Assembly (NCBI RefSeq): GCF_025399195.1
Contig: NW_026252133.1
Coordinates: forward strand, 1 to 64,000
DNA from: Umbelopsis ramanniana AG
Taxonomy: Eukaryota; Mucoromycota; Umbelopsidomycetes; Umbelopsidales; Umbelopsidaceae
DNA length: 64,000 nucleotides
Direction: 5' to 3'
Part shown: positions 22,490 to 32,887 of the stretch, one piece after another
How the letters are laid out: every line of letters begins with the position of its first letter
Position numbering within the stretch: position 1 is the stretch's first letter
The notes under the pieces: model-generated
Database searches by the model: none
What the model saw: only the letters and a program-made list of their open reading frames with translations
Told to the model about the DNA's origin: nothing
Made by a program: the position numbers and the translations under genes

Positions 22490-25399
22490 TTAGACGACAC
22501 GAGAAGGGGTAGATCGGTCATGGTTCTTAATGGCCTCGAGAACCATGGGGTAAACTTTGAAAGGATCAGCATCCTGATCGTGAGCTTCGGCCAACGCCGT
22601 TTTGGTTCCTCTATATAATTGCTCAGAGTAGGTATCGGCATGATCTCGGGGTCGTCGATTAGACGCAGTGGGTTCCTGTAAAAGCTGGTTGGCCTTGGCA
22701 CATGCATCGCTCAACTGGCCCATCTTGATCAGTGCACAAACGTAGCGGTTATAATTATGGGCATCAAATAAATAATGACTTGCTTCCAAGTCACTCCATG
22801 CCATTTTGATCTCATCAAAGGCATTGGCCTCCGAGAGGGTATCAATCAACACCGATAAAGCGAATTGAGTGTTGGTATCGGCTACACCACCGATCGTACC
22901 GAAATCAGATAGTGCGATGGATTCAGTTTTTCCAAGATGTTGCCAAAGAGCCTTGACCATATCAACCTTGCGTTCAGCGCGATACATCTTCATGAGGGTG
23001 ACATACATAACCATGTTCATGCGCATGCCAACTTGCAGAGCCTGTCCAAACACTTTTTTGGCATCTTCTATCTTGCCAAGTTGAATGAGCCCATCAACCA
23101 GTGGCATAAACACATGAGGTGTTGGAGAGTTTTGCTGCTTTTCTTGGTAGTGTCGGTCAAGTAGATCTTCCATAATCAGAGGTACCTTTCGAACGTATCC
23201 ACCAAGGATGTGGTGGCGTTCTACGTCGGAGACAAGGGAGTCACGTTCGCGAACAGCATCTTCAGTGACTCTGTCAACAATCAACTTGGCAGTATCGATT
23301 TCGCCACTTTGAATACAGCCATCCACAAGGATAGCTAAAGTGGTATGATTCGGTGTTACGTTATTTTCGACCATCTGCTGGAGCGCTTTTCGTGCACCAT
23401 CCATGTCCCCACTTCGACAGTAGGCTTGTATAAGAATGGACCAGCACACCGTATCAGGTTGAACATTTTGCTCCTTCATGTTGTTAAAAACGCCTTCGAC
23501 ACCGCGAATGTTGTTACGAGAAGCAAAAGCTGTCATAAGATGAGAGAATGTATGCACATCCGCCTTGTGGTAAGCATTGGTCAGTCGTCGGTAAGTCTCT
23601 AATACCTGATCAAGGTCGTTTTGTCGAATGTAGGCTTGTAAAAGAGTATTGTAACTGACAAGATCAGGTGGGTATCGGGTGGAAAGATCTTTAAAAGTTC
23701 GTTCGACGCTTTCTATATCACCGGCATGACTGTAGAGATTCATCAAAATGTTGAATGTATGTCTGTTGGGTCGGATGTTCATTTCTAACATGGTGCTGAG
23801 TAGCTGTTGGCCACCGGAAACATCACCTTTCTTGGCATAAATGGAAAGAATATGCGAAAAGGTAACCACGGAGGGCTGAATACCGGCAGCAATCATAGTA
23901 TTGAGAACGTTAAGCGCCTGGCCAATATCCTTGTTACGAGCATGGAAATGAAGCATCATATTATGAGTCACCACATCCGCGTCCACCTTCGCAGCCTTCA
24001 TCAACTGGAATACATCTTTGGCAGCTTCCATATCCTCCAGCTCGACAAAGCACCTAAGGACGTCGGTATAAATATATCGATTAGGTTTAACATTGAACTT
24101 GTTGACCATGGTGTAGTATAACGAGTGGATGGATGAAAGGTCGCCTTGCTTTGAAAACATGTGGATGAGCGTGCCAAATGTTTGTACGTCTGGCGCAATT
24201 CCTGATTCTACCATAGTGTCGAAAGCACGTTTGGCGCCATCAATATCTGGTTTTGGTCGTTGATGAGCATGAACATCGATTAAGGCATTGAATGTAACAG
24301 TAGTGGGTATCATGCCCTCGACGTGCATGACGTGGAACAACTCATTCGCCTTGTCCACATTGCCACTTCGTCCAATCTTGTGCATGACAGCTGTCATCAA
24401 CTGTAAATCCCTAGGTATTCCGCGTTTGATCATAAGGTCATGAATTTCTAGTGCTTGATCTGCTTTACCCGAGGCGGCAAAGAGCATGGCCATGCCTTTG
24501 TAAAGAGAAGGATGAACTGTCGTCTTTTCGCTCCCAACCTCCATGCCAATGCGATTCCAGAACCACTTCCATACGGTGTCTACAACTTTGTCTTGTTTCC
24601 CAGCATCATAAAGAATTTGTAGAAAGAGTCGCGTGGTTTGACTATCAGCCAGAACCCCTTTGTCAATCATTGAATCGTATACATTAAGAGCCTTGTCGAC
24701 AACGGCCGCTTTTCCAAGCATTTTTGAGTTGGATTCATACGATGACAGTAAGATGCGGAATGGCTTTTGATCATCATGCGGCACAATCAACATCCCTTCG
24801 CTTTCGAGATCCTGCATTACTTGCTCCATCTCATAAAGTCGTCCATTGAGGCCCAAAACCCGCATCATGGACAGCTTCTCCCGACGACCCACCGTATAGC
24901 CCAATGACTTCATGTCTTCTATAAGGGTGAGGATAAATTCGATACCATGCTGGAAATCGCTCCCGCTACTGTGATGTTGGAAGTACGTGACGAGCGAACG
25001 AAAGTTGTCTCTAGTCAAGTGCTGAATCATATTACGAGAGCTGAGATCCGTGTATGATTCCCAAGCTTTCATTACATTGTTTTGATTGAGGGAATTGAGC
25101 AGAATCTCAATCAAAGCGTTTGCTGTCACGGCGTCAGATTGATGTATTGCTGCCGACAGGTACATGTCATGCTGCTCTGAGCCGTTGGTTTTCTCGTTTG
25201 CGGTGGTACTTGCAAAGCGATGTATATCCGTTCTCGCCACTGCCCTTGATACGTTGGATCGCACAGGAACCTTCAAGCGGTGTAAAGGAATCGTCCTTGA
25301 ATGCCATGAGCGTCGAGCTGTAACATTTGGCCGCACCAAAAACCCTAAAATCCTGTAGGCTGTGATTGCATTTGTGTGCTCTGCAGTAGCCTTAAGCAT
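22490..25399 (-). CDS. large mitochondrial pentatricopeptide repeat (PPR) protein
   Basis: Single exon, 969 residues. The first 70 residues are rich in Arg, Ser and Thr with almost no acids (RRSWHSRTIPLHRLKVPVRS), a mitochondrial presequence. From about residue 230 to 730 the protein consists of tandem 35-residue PPR units; clear examples contain VTFNALIDVHAHQ, DVQTFGTLIHMFSKQGD, PDLVSYNTLLQAYIRQND and PDTVCWSILIQAYCRSGD. A further degenerate repeat region follows to about 900. PPR proteins bind specific organellar RNAs and act in mitochondrial RNA stability, processing or translation. At roughly a dozen well-formed repeats it is longer than most fungal PPR proteins and resembles Cya5-like translational activators, but the target RNA cannot be inferred. 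No introns, unlike its neighbours. Confidence 0.9.
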   Translation of the reverse strand: MLKATAEHTNAITAYRILGFLVRPNVTARRSWHSRTIPLHRLKVPVRSNVSRAVARTDIHRFASTTANEKTNGSEQHDMYLSAAIHQSDAVTANALIEILLNSLNQNNVMKAWESYTDLSSRNMIQHLTRDNFRSLVTYFQHHSSGSDFQHGIEFILTLIEDMKSLGYTVGRREKLSMMRVLGLNGRLYEMEQVMQDLESEGMLIVPHDDQKPFRILLSSYESNSKMLGKAAVVDKALNVYDSMIDKGVLADSQTTRLFLQILYDAGKQDKVVDTVWKWFWNRIGMEVGSEKTTVHPSLYKGMAMLFAASGKADQALEIHDLMIKRGIPRDLQLMTAVMHKIGRSGNVDKANELFHVMHVEGMIPTTVTFNALIDVHAHQRPKPDIDGAKRAFDTMVESGIAPDVQTFGTLIHMFSKQGDLSSIHSLYYTMVNKFNVKPNRYIYTDVLRCFVELEDMEAAKDVFQLMKAAKVDADVVTHNMMLHFHARNKDIGQALNVLNTMIAAGIQPSVVTFSHILSIYAKKGDVSGGQQLLSTMLEMNIRPNRHTFNILMNLYSHAGDIESVERTFKDLSTRYPPDLVSYNTLLQAYIRQNDLDQVLETYRRLTNAYHKADVHTFSHLMTAFASRNNIRGVEGVFNNMKEQNVQPDTVCWSILIQAYCRSGDMDGARKALQQMVENNVTPNHTTLAILVDGCIQSGEIDTAKLIVDRVTEDAVRERDSLVSDVERHHILGGYVRKVPLIMEDLLDRHYQEKQQNSPTPHVFMPLVDGLIQLGKIEDAKKVFGQALQVGMRMNMVMYVTLMKMYRAERKVDMVKALWQHLGKTESIALSDFGTIGGVADTNTQFALSVLIDTLSEANAFDEIKMAWSDLEASHYLFDAHNYNRYVCALIKMGQLSDACAKANQLLQEPTASNRRPRDHADTYSEQLYRGTKTALAEAHDQDADPFKVYPMVLEAIKNHDRSTPSRVV

Positions 25400-25820
25400 G
25401 GCAAACCGAGCTGAATGTTACAATAAAGAGTTTGCAGGTGTCAAAGGCTTTTTTTTTTTTTGCAGGCGGCTACATTTTTTTGAGACAGCTCAACAGGACG
25501 TCGACGTCATCAACAAAAGCGCGGTAGAGAAATGTACTGCTGAGCACAGAATGTGTGATATGAAGCTTCCAACTGCTGGTTTTTTTTTTTTTTTTTTTGG
25601 TATTTCGTTTTTAATCGGTTATGAAATGTATAGAAACAAAAGCAAAGATATGAATCAAATGAACAACGGCAAAACAATAAAACCTATATAACTGAACATA
25701 GGTCAAAACAAGAGTAGACTAAAGCTTAAAGGTTAACATAAAAATAACGAGCCAAAAGAAAAAAAAAATTGCAAAGAATGGTTGCCCAACATGTACGTGT
25801 TTTAATATAATACCAGTATG
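25400..25820 (-). other. intergenic between two minus-strand genes
   Basis: Promoter of the PPR gene and 3' region of the KEN-box gene. Contains two long T tracts (25449-25460 and 25580-25598). The 109-codon plus-strand frame here is composed largely of those tracts and was not called. Confidence 0.5.
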
Positions 25821-27002
25821 TTAGCGCCTTCGCGGCCGCAGCCGCTTTTTGATAGAATCTTCTTCATTATTGGCTATGGCCTCGGATGAACCAGTTTCAT
25901 CAGATCTACGTTTCTGTTTAGCTTTTCGTTCGGTTGTAGTGGTGATGGTGGTTGTGGTAGTGGTGGTGATGGTCACCTTCTCTGTCGACTTTTTGGTCGC
26001 GACGGCAAAAACATCTTCTGCTGGCACCGGAATAATCTTCTTACTAGGGGTCATCATTTTCTTCTCTGATTTTTCAACTTCCTCGTCGATCGGTTCATCC
26101 TTTTTGCCTTTGATTTCTGACAGTATGGATTGTGCAGTTGCTTCAGCTTGTTCCAACGCTTGTGAAAGTACAGCCTCACCATCAGACCAGCTTAAACTAT
26201 GAAGACTGCTGCTGCTGACATTATGTGAGGCAGGGGTAGGTGAACCATCGCGCAGGATTTCTCGGTACTCAGGAAGATCATGGACATCGATCTCAGTAAG
26301 AGGTTTTCGCGTCCATTTTTTCTTGTTTGTCCTTTCTGTATGATCAATTTGTACGCGTTGCGTCTGAGTACTTGATGACAACGGTATTGCTGGGGGGCTA
26401 GCTTGCTTACTAGGCAACACATTTTCTTGATCGACCCCGGCTGCTTTGGCTTTTTCTTTTTGCTTGACGGTTCTAAGATCTTCCTTTTTTACACGCGCTC
26501 CTTTTTCGGTAGTATGCTTGCTTTCATCAACCCAAATTGAAAATGAGCCATCAGGAGAAGGTACTTTGACAGATGGCTGTGATTTGTGATGTTTGCTACT
26601 GTGCAATGTTTTTGTAGTTGATTTGGATGCCGACGGTGCAGCATTTTCATCTTGTAGTGGAGCACGGGTATTTTTTTGGTTCTTCAATGGCGTTTTATGG
26701 TCGCGTAAACCTTGACGGTGCTGCTGTTGCTTCTTTGTTCGTGCCTTCAGATGCAATGGTTCAGGCGGGCGTATCGCGGTAAACTTAATAGGTTCTTTTT
26801 CAACTCGATGGCCAATGCGCGGGTCAAGTTTGTTGTTCGATGGAGTAGTGGACACAGGAGTGGTGTTTTCATTCTTATATCCTAAAGGCTTGCGATGTTT
26901 TGGAGTTGAGTTCAACTTTATATTCTCTTTGCTTGCCTGCAAAGGCGAAGCATTTTCACTGGAAGCAGTGCGAATGGGTGGTGTCGAAGTTCGGTAGCTC
27001 AT
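25821..27002 (-). CDS. disordered basic protein with KEN- and D-box-like motifs
   Basis: One long exon; from the first in-frame ATG (27002) it gives 393 residues. The protein is almost wholly polar and probably disordered. Short linear motifs stand out: ASKENIKLNS (a KEN box), repeated R/K-x-PL motifs (RKPLGYKNEN, KTPLKNQKN, RAPLQDEN, RKPLTEID), one hydrophobic stretch GSFSIWVDES and a short helix-like part (EAVLSQALEQAEATAQSILS). Thr runs and a basic end (KKRLRPRRR) follow. KEN plus D-box-like motifs are typical of APC/C substrates such as securin or sororin, but no family is recognised. The frame stays open upstream of this ATG to about 27080 behind an acceptor-like CAAACCAG, so an extra 5' exon is possible. 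A TATAAAA lies at 27215-27221 on this strand. Confidence 0.65.
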   Translation of the reverse strand: MSYRTSTPPIRTASSENASPLQASKENIKLNSTPKHRKPLGYKNENTTPVSTTPSNNKLDPRIGHRVEKEPIKFTAIRPPEPLHLKARTKKQQQHRQGLRDHKTPLKNQKNTRAPLQDENAAPSASKSTTKTLHSSKHHKSQPSVKVPSPDGSFSIWVDESKHTTEKGARVKKEDLRTVKQKEKAKAAGVDQENVLPSKQASPPAIPLSSSTQTQRVQIDHTERTNKKKWTRKPLTEIDVHDLPEYREILRDGSPTPASHNVSSSSLHSLSWSDGEAVLSQALEQAEATAQSILSEIKGKKDEPIDEEVEKSEKKMMTPSKKIIPVPAEDVFAVATKKSTEKVTITTTTTTTITTTTERKAKQKRRSDETGSSEAIANNEEDSIKKRLRPRRR

Positions 27003-27405
27003 TGCATCAGCATGAAGACGGTCCACACGGCGTATTATTTCAATCCAGTGAGTTTCGTAGTATCTGGTTTGAAAAATAACTTAATTTACGTGATGTACAA
27101 GTGCGTGAGATGACCTTGTTGGAAATGGGGATAAGTATCAAAAGCGTGTTTGGAAGCGGGCGTTCAATCCACGCGTGTTTGTGACGTGCTCAGAACAGTT
27201 CTCCAGGATACCGATTTTATAAAAGGCAATACCTCAATGCCGAGACGGTGGTTTTATTAAACAAAACATAATGCACACCATACTTTTCAACACATTGCAA
27301 CACGCTGTCTCCTCGGTCCATAGGATTCATGTCCGGGACTTATATATTCATAATTGGAAGCTTTATTTAATTAAAATACTCGCTATTGTTGGGACTGACG
27401 ATTGC
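27003..27405 (-). other. intergenic, promoter of the KEN-box gene
   Basis: Between the KEN-box gene start and the laccase stop codon. It contains a TATA box for the minus strand (27215-27221) and possibly a short coding extension of the KEN-box gene (27003-27078). No ATG on the minus strand between 27061 and 27240. Confidence 0.5.
27215..27221 (-). promoter_or_regulatory. TATA box (minus strand)
   Basis: Reads TATAAAA on the minus strand, about 210 bases upstream of the KEN-box gene ATG. The overlapping plus-strand reading is also TATAAAAGG, so the orientation is not certain from sequence alone. Confidence 0.45.
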
Positions 27406-29935
27406 CTACAACATACGTCTGCCGATCTTCACCGACCTCTTTCGATGTGCATTCTTCAGGCTTGTGGGAGCATTTTTCTTGGCTTGGGTGACAGCTGTCT
27501 TGCTCGTGCCATGAAGATGCGAGTAATTGCTGGCAGCACAAAGAGCAAGAGCGTCATTTGTGATGTTTAGTTGCGGGATTTTCCAAGACTGGTCCACGAG
27601 CTGCACCAAAAGACCTGCTTCAACGTGCCACTGCAAGATACCAGTATTGTTAGTTGGGTTTCATAGAAATAAGCATGCAATGAATTTCATGAACGCGCGT
27701 GTTACCTCGATATGGCAATGGAGCGCCCACACTCCAGTATTGTCAGCTGCAGGGTGGCATGGGAGTGAATATATTGAAATTAGAGAAGAAAAAGGAAAAT
27801 CTGAAGTGCTTACCCTTGTATCTGAATACAGTCCAACCGCCGCCGGGAACTGTTGAAGTATCTCGTCTCAATGGATTTTTGGTATTGAACTTTGGTCTAT
27901 CGGTAGCATCATCGTAGGTATCATTTCCCCATCCCAGCACATAAAATGTGTGACCGTGCTAAATGAAAATGGATAGGAGGTTAGATTGAGCGATCATGCC
28001 AAAAGTTATCTGATGAGAAACTGTCATCTTTACCAAATGGAAAGGATGTTCGTTCAAGTCGTTGTCTAAAATAAGCGGCATTATGCGTCAGTACTGTCAA
28101 AGATTCGCCATGGCTTACACCTGTGGAAAAGCTTGAAATTGATCACTTACTGACGAGCACAACCTCGACGTAGTCAGAAGTATTTGGGCGAATAACAAGT
28201 TGATCATAGCTCAAGTCAGGCATTTTATAGTATTCATTCATCATTGTAGGATAGGAAAAGTTCGCCACCCAGCTGACATTGTTGATGAATGCTGTGGAAA
28301 GAAAAAATTAGAGGCGTTGACAAAAATTGTGTGATTTCAAATAAATATATTGAAACTGGTACTTACCACGATTGATGTTAGTGACTGGATCGCCATGGAA
28401 ATCCCATGATAAGGTGATCTGCTCAGCGGCAGCAGGAGCAGCTTGCGCATGGTACGGTCTTAATACAGTGTAATCAAGATCCTGGCAGTCGACCAACTGA
28501 TCAGTCCAATCAACAGAAGAGTTGAAGGTGTTGGCACCACCTTTATAGATCACAGGAGCTAGAGCCAAACTTTCCTTTGCAATTACTTCTCCAAGATCAA
28601 GGCAAGCTGTATCCATCTGAGCCCGCATATAGTACTTTTGTGCCTTCTGATTAGCTTGGACGATGACAGAGTACCGCTGTCCTACGTTGATTGGGATTCT
28701 GTGAACATATTGCGGGTTTAAGTCGGTACCATCGGCCTATTAAAAAATTGATGTTACATATGTGAGTTTGGATTTGGTTTAGTACACATGTATATGAAGA
28801 AAATGCACACCTCAACCACAGCCAAAGTGTGATTATCAATTGAAAACCAGAAATTGGCAAATGCGCTGCCCAAAAAAAAATTATATTCTTTAGCTTTGGT
28901 GTTTTGACATTGTCAAAGAATGGTATGTTACTTCCATACCTTGTGTTGATCAATCGAAGCTTGTAACGTTTTCCAGCGGTAAAAGAGTACGACTTGGTAG
29001 TATGGTTTGCGTTACAGCTAGTACCAGTAGGAACATAACCGGTACAGCCATTTGATCCGGTACCTCCAATCAAAGCATTATCAGGCGAAGGCTGTACGGT
29101 AAATGATTGTCTGAGTTATGATGCAAAAATATTCTCATCCAAAGAGAGTTAGCGTTTGCTTTACCTCTTCTCCTTTGGATGCACGAGATAGGTAGTGCTC
29201 AAGCAAATCTTCAGATTGTGTATGATACCAGTCACTGAGAGGGATAACAATTTCTTCATCGTAGGGAAGTGGGCTGGTAGCACTGGGATCCTTTATGATC
29301 AAGGCACCAACCAGACCGTCGACGTATTGTGACATATAGTGACTATGGTACCAGTAAGTTCCACTTTGGCCGGCAGTGGAGAAAGTGTAGGTGTACTTTC
29401 CACCAGCTGGAATTGGGCATTGAGTCTAGTAATAAATAAAAATGCAGCGGGGTTAGTGTGGTTACATTATATCTGCATTTTTCTTTTACAAAGAATTCCA
29501 AATGATTTTTACCACTCCAGGTGTACCCTATTATAGAAAAGAACTTGTTAGTACAAAGCAAAAGGAATAACAGGTTTACACGATACTTACATCTTGCCAC
29601 GGTGTTCCACGTTGATACATTCCATGCCAGTGAAGAGCAGTGGGCTCTGTTAAATTATTGGTTACGTGAACTTGGATAGTATCACCAGTATTCACTGTAA
29701 TTGTGGGTCCAGGATATTGTCCGTTGATAACAAGACCATCTCTTGAATACCCATCTACAAGAGTTGGTTAGTTTTGAATGAGAACATAACGCCTCATTAT
29801 AGTCACATTATTGATCTGCTTCGTACCAGGTGCGATTGTCTTCGAGCTGATTGTGAAGTTGTATACCTTGGTGGCGGCATTTACACCATGCAAACCAAGA
29901 CCAGCCGCAACGGCCAAAACCCAAGTAAGCTTCAT
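27406..29935 (-). CDS. secreted laccase-like multicopper oxidase
   Basis: Twelve minus-strand exons: 29827..29935, 29591..29754, 29513..29527, 29165..29425, 28940..29091, 28811..28865, 28367..28736, 28151..28291, 28034..28065, 27814..27958, 27706..27746, 27406..27630; 569 residues. A signal peptide ([20 protein letters not shown]) is followed by three cupredoxin domains with all four copper motifs: HWHG (78-81), YHSH (122-125), HPFHLHGH (429-436) and HCHIEWHVEAGL (491-502), with Leu as the axial neighbour of the type-1 copper. It should oxidise phenols or metals with O2. There is no C-terminal membrane helix, unlike Fet3 ferroxidase; the tail is basic ([14 protein letters not shown]). Exon 3 is a 15-nt micro-exon coding GTPGV. 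Laccase versus ferroxidase cannot be decided from these motifs. Confidence 0.92.
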
Positions 29936-31887
29936 TGAAGGGAAGGTGAGGAAATGAAAGATCAGATAGGGAGCGGGAGGAGTGTATGTTGTGAGAAAAG
30001 AAATTTGAGAGCTCGCAATATAAATAATGAAAATGTGAATGATAAGACCGTCTGTAACATTAATCACCTTTTTGACCCGAGGAATCAAGAGCTTGTACGT
30101 TTAATCATAGTCCATAATAAGCTGAAATGAACTAAACAGTATAAACTTTCGATCGACCAATATTCACGACAGCCTTTAAATGGTCCTTTCTGCCTAAATT
30201 AATGAGGGTTCCACAACTGACTCTAATGGTTACACCCTCATCTGCAGCTCCCGGTAGCCAATTTCTCTGGACATGGCTCGCTTCAGAGGTCAGTACCACA
30301 TCCTTTGTGTATGCTATTCCTTTTATTGACATTGTACCGTTGTACCCGGATCCCACCATGATACACCACATTGCATATCGCGGCCGAATGAATACCCTAC
30401 GTATGATCATCCGGTCAAAAAGAGACAAAAGATCTTCCTTATCAAACAGTACATGCAGTGCAATAAAGGGTGCATGAGAAATCAAGATATCACACGTTTC
30501 CACATTGCTTTCATTTCTTCATTTTGTTGACGATCGCTTTGTTTAATATAACATAGAATAATGTTTTTAATCAGATACACTTACACAAAACTCCTTCCTA
30601 TATCATATATTCAACTGCATGCATCATTATGTATTTTTTTCTAGTTGGCAGTAAAATCGTTCGTTCCTCCAGCAGGATTGTGGAACGTTGTGTTGCGTCT
30701 TCACTATCGCTTTGTGATTGAGTTCAGATGATTAGGAATCTGCAAAATCCACATTAAGGTTGGACTATGGGTTTGAAAATGTTTCCATATTGAACATAGC
30801 ACAGCTTGCGCTGTTATCCAACCACCATCTCCGTTGCAGTTATTAAAAAGAAGCGAGAGCAGCTTCTCCTTTTTGAAGACGGCTTTGGTGCGTGCTTACC
30901 TAGAACAAGCGCGAGATATTGATATCTGTACTTTACGTAGTCTATCACTGGATTACTTCCTGCAACCAGTGAAGCTAAGTGATAGTTATCAGATCTGATG
31001 TTTATTGTCGATGATATCGCATCAGGATATGAACCTGCATTAATTTTTTTTCCCACTCTTCTGTAGTTTGGCCTGAAATATGCTGAAAATGTGATTTCTT
31101 TAATAAGAATCAAATACCATTTGAGTAATGCGGGAAGCTGTGTGAAACATAGCGAAGTTTACCTACGACACTGTCTTGCAGTCATACCACTTTTCTTTCA
31201 AAGCTCAAATGAATAAAGTGTGACTAATCGAGACGATACGTGGTCCTATACGCGAAAATCATGGTATACCAGAACAATAAGTATTAACTCGCTTATTTTC
31301 ATGTACTGGGGATTCCACAGTGCGATGTTCGTATTATGCCATTAGCGAGTAATGGACCTGTTGAGTCAAAATGCAAGTTGCATCGTCGAATGTCGGCGTA
31401 GTGATCTGAAATCTGAAGCAAAGATTAATTCAACATATTATTGTCTCGACAGTAAGAAAGTCTTAAGGAGTTGTTGTATACTTCAGTTCAAGCATCGGCC
31501 ATTCCAATTGAAGGAGCTGAAAAAAAGACTTAGAAATTTTATTACGGCGGCCATTCATTTGAACTGTTCATACTTAAACTTGTTGCACGCAGCTCATGGA
31601 ACAGTGCACTTTAATCCAACCGTGGCTTCGATAGCACTATTGGCAAAAAGGCAATTTTGCGGGCCTCAATCTATAGAAATCTATCTCGAACTTGATAATG
31701 ATAATGTCATGGTGCTACATAACAGTGTATTTAGTAGACTTCTTTACCTCTTTAAACACAATAGTCAAATCCCTACAAGTAGGTAAAAAGCACATCTAAA
31801 CTTTTTGGCTTACATCTCAAGAAGTCAACTTACTTGCAAAGCTCAAGATTGACTTTATAAAAAAATTAGAAAACAGTAAAAAATAAT
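29936..31887. other. gene-poor region upstream of the laccase
   Basis: The first 250 bases are the laccase promoter, with a pyrimidine-rich leader on its strand. Beyond that I see no recognisable gene. Three long open frames exist (minus 30132-30503, minus 30814-31113, plus 31352-31786); the first two lack an ATG start, and none resembles a family known to me. The plus-strand one is listed separately. Confidence 0.5.
31352..31786 (+). CDS. orphan open frame, doubtful
   Basis: A 144-codon frame beginning with a real ATG. The product is mildly basic with plausible amphipathic stretches (RPFQLKELKKRLRNFITAAI, SIEIYLELDNDNVMVLHNSV) and several Cys, and shows none of the low-complexity look of chance frames in AT-rich DNA. 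I recognise no family. It could be an orphan gene, an exon of a larger gene or a relic. There is no overlapping conserved gene on the other strand. Confidence 0.25.
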   Translation: MDLLSQNASCIVECRRSDLKSEAKINSTYYCLDSKKVLRSCCILQFKHRPFQLKELKKRLRNFITAAIHLNCSYLNLLHAAHGTVHFNPTVASIALLAKRQFCGPQSIEIYLELDNDNVMVLHNSVFSRLLYLFKHNSQIPTSR

Positions 31888-31960
31888 TGAAGCTACCAGG
31901 GGTCGAACCTGGAATCTCTTGATTCGTAGTCAAGCGCCTTGTCCATTGGGCCATAGCTCC
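31888..31960 (-). tRNA. tRNA-Arg (anticodon ACG)
   Basis: The minus strand folds into a complete cloverleaf. Acceptor stem GGAGCTA pairs with TAGCTTC (one G-U), D arm GCC..GGC, anticodon stem CTTGA/TCAAG with loop CTACGAA (anticodon ACG, decoding CGU after A-to-I editing), five-base variable loop AGATT, T arm CCAGG-TTCGACC-CCTGG, discriminator A. No intron. A run of T follows on the minus strand (TTATTTTTTAC), a Pol III terminator. It stands alone in a gene-poor stretch. Confidence 0.95.
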
Positions 31961-32221
31961 TCTCGATATTAAGGAGACCACCTTTTAGTATTTATTACAC
32001 TATTCAATTAATGACCCACCAATTTGAGTATTTGCATAATTCGACACGTATCTACAAGCCCAAAAGTAAAAAGAAGGGAATTTAAATGATATTTTCAAAT
32101 TGAGCATTAAATATTATACTATTTATTTAATGTACCGAAGAAGCGGTTCATTATCACATTTATCTTGTAAATTGCAATCTCGTGTCAAGACACACTAGCA
32201 AAGTTTTTTTTTTTTTACTAA

Positions 32222-32473
32222 AAGAAAAAGTGCCCAGCACCATTTGGACTCCTGCTTAGTATGCATGAAGCGGCTATTGCTTCCGTATTTGCCTCTCTAG
32301 ATGCCCTTGATTCTTGACCAAAACACTGTTCCCTCGCTCATTTCCTGACCTCCTGGTTCACGGACAAACCTCCTAACAAATCATCTCTGAGTGACTGGAG
32401 TACTGCTATCACAATGGATGACACCATTTTTTTGCAAAAACATAACATTTTCAATTTTTTAAATCGCTCGTAG
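32222..32473 (+). pseudogene. coding-like frame interrupted by one TGA
   Basis: One frame is open from 32222 to 32473 except for a single TGA at 32315-32317. It has an ATG at 32261 (MHEAAIASVFASLDALDS, stop) and continues with PKHCSLAHFLTSWFTDKPPN and SSLSDWSTAITMDDTIFLQK. The amino-acid mix is balanced, not AT-rich noise. It may be a decayed exon. No family recognised. Confidence 0.25.
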
Positions 32474-32887
32474 GCTCATTGATTGCCAAGCTAGTGTGGC
32501 TCTGTTACTCCATTATGTCCTTTTGATGCTTCCTTACAGCTTTCGGCATCCTAAACTTCCTTAACCCCTTATTCACTGCTATAATCACTCCACCAAATAT
32601 TTATGAAGTAAGGTAATAAAAAAAATAAAAATGGAGGTGCCCCTAACAGCATGAACTAGTACTGGATGCAAGGGAACATCGGATTGAGTGTCTTGAAGGT
32701 ACTTGTCAGCACAGTGCGGAGCATTTCAAGCTGGTTTCATCCTGATTTATTCGATTTATTCGATTTTATTATGCCAATTTTTCAACGCTATTGATCGCCA
32801 GGTCCACGAAAAGAAAGTGACGTATTCACTGTGTTTCAAGCCCATCGCTGCGTAACCAAGGAAAAAGCTATAACAGACAAAGTGTAA

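Noticed and set aside
27271..27570. 99-codon plus-strand frame with a real ATG, 50 bases downstream of TATAAAAGG
   Set aside because: It runs antisense through the conserved last exon of the laccase. A non-coding antisense transcript is possible but nothing supports a protein.
30202..30477. 91-codon plus-strand frame in the laccase upstream region
   Set aside because: Overlaps a longer minus-strand frame and ends without any recognised motif; neither could be supported as a gene.
32755..32779. Short direct repeat ATTTATTCG in the gene-poor region
   Set aside because: Two AT-rich copies only; no array, no CRISPR or transposon end structure.
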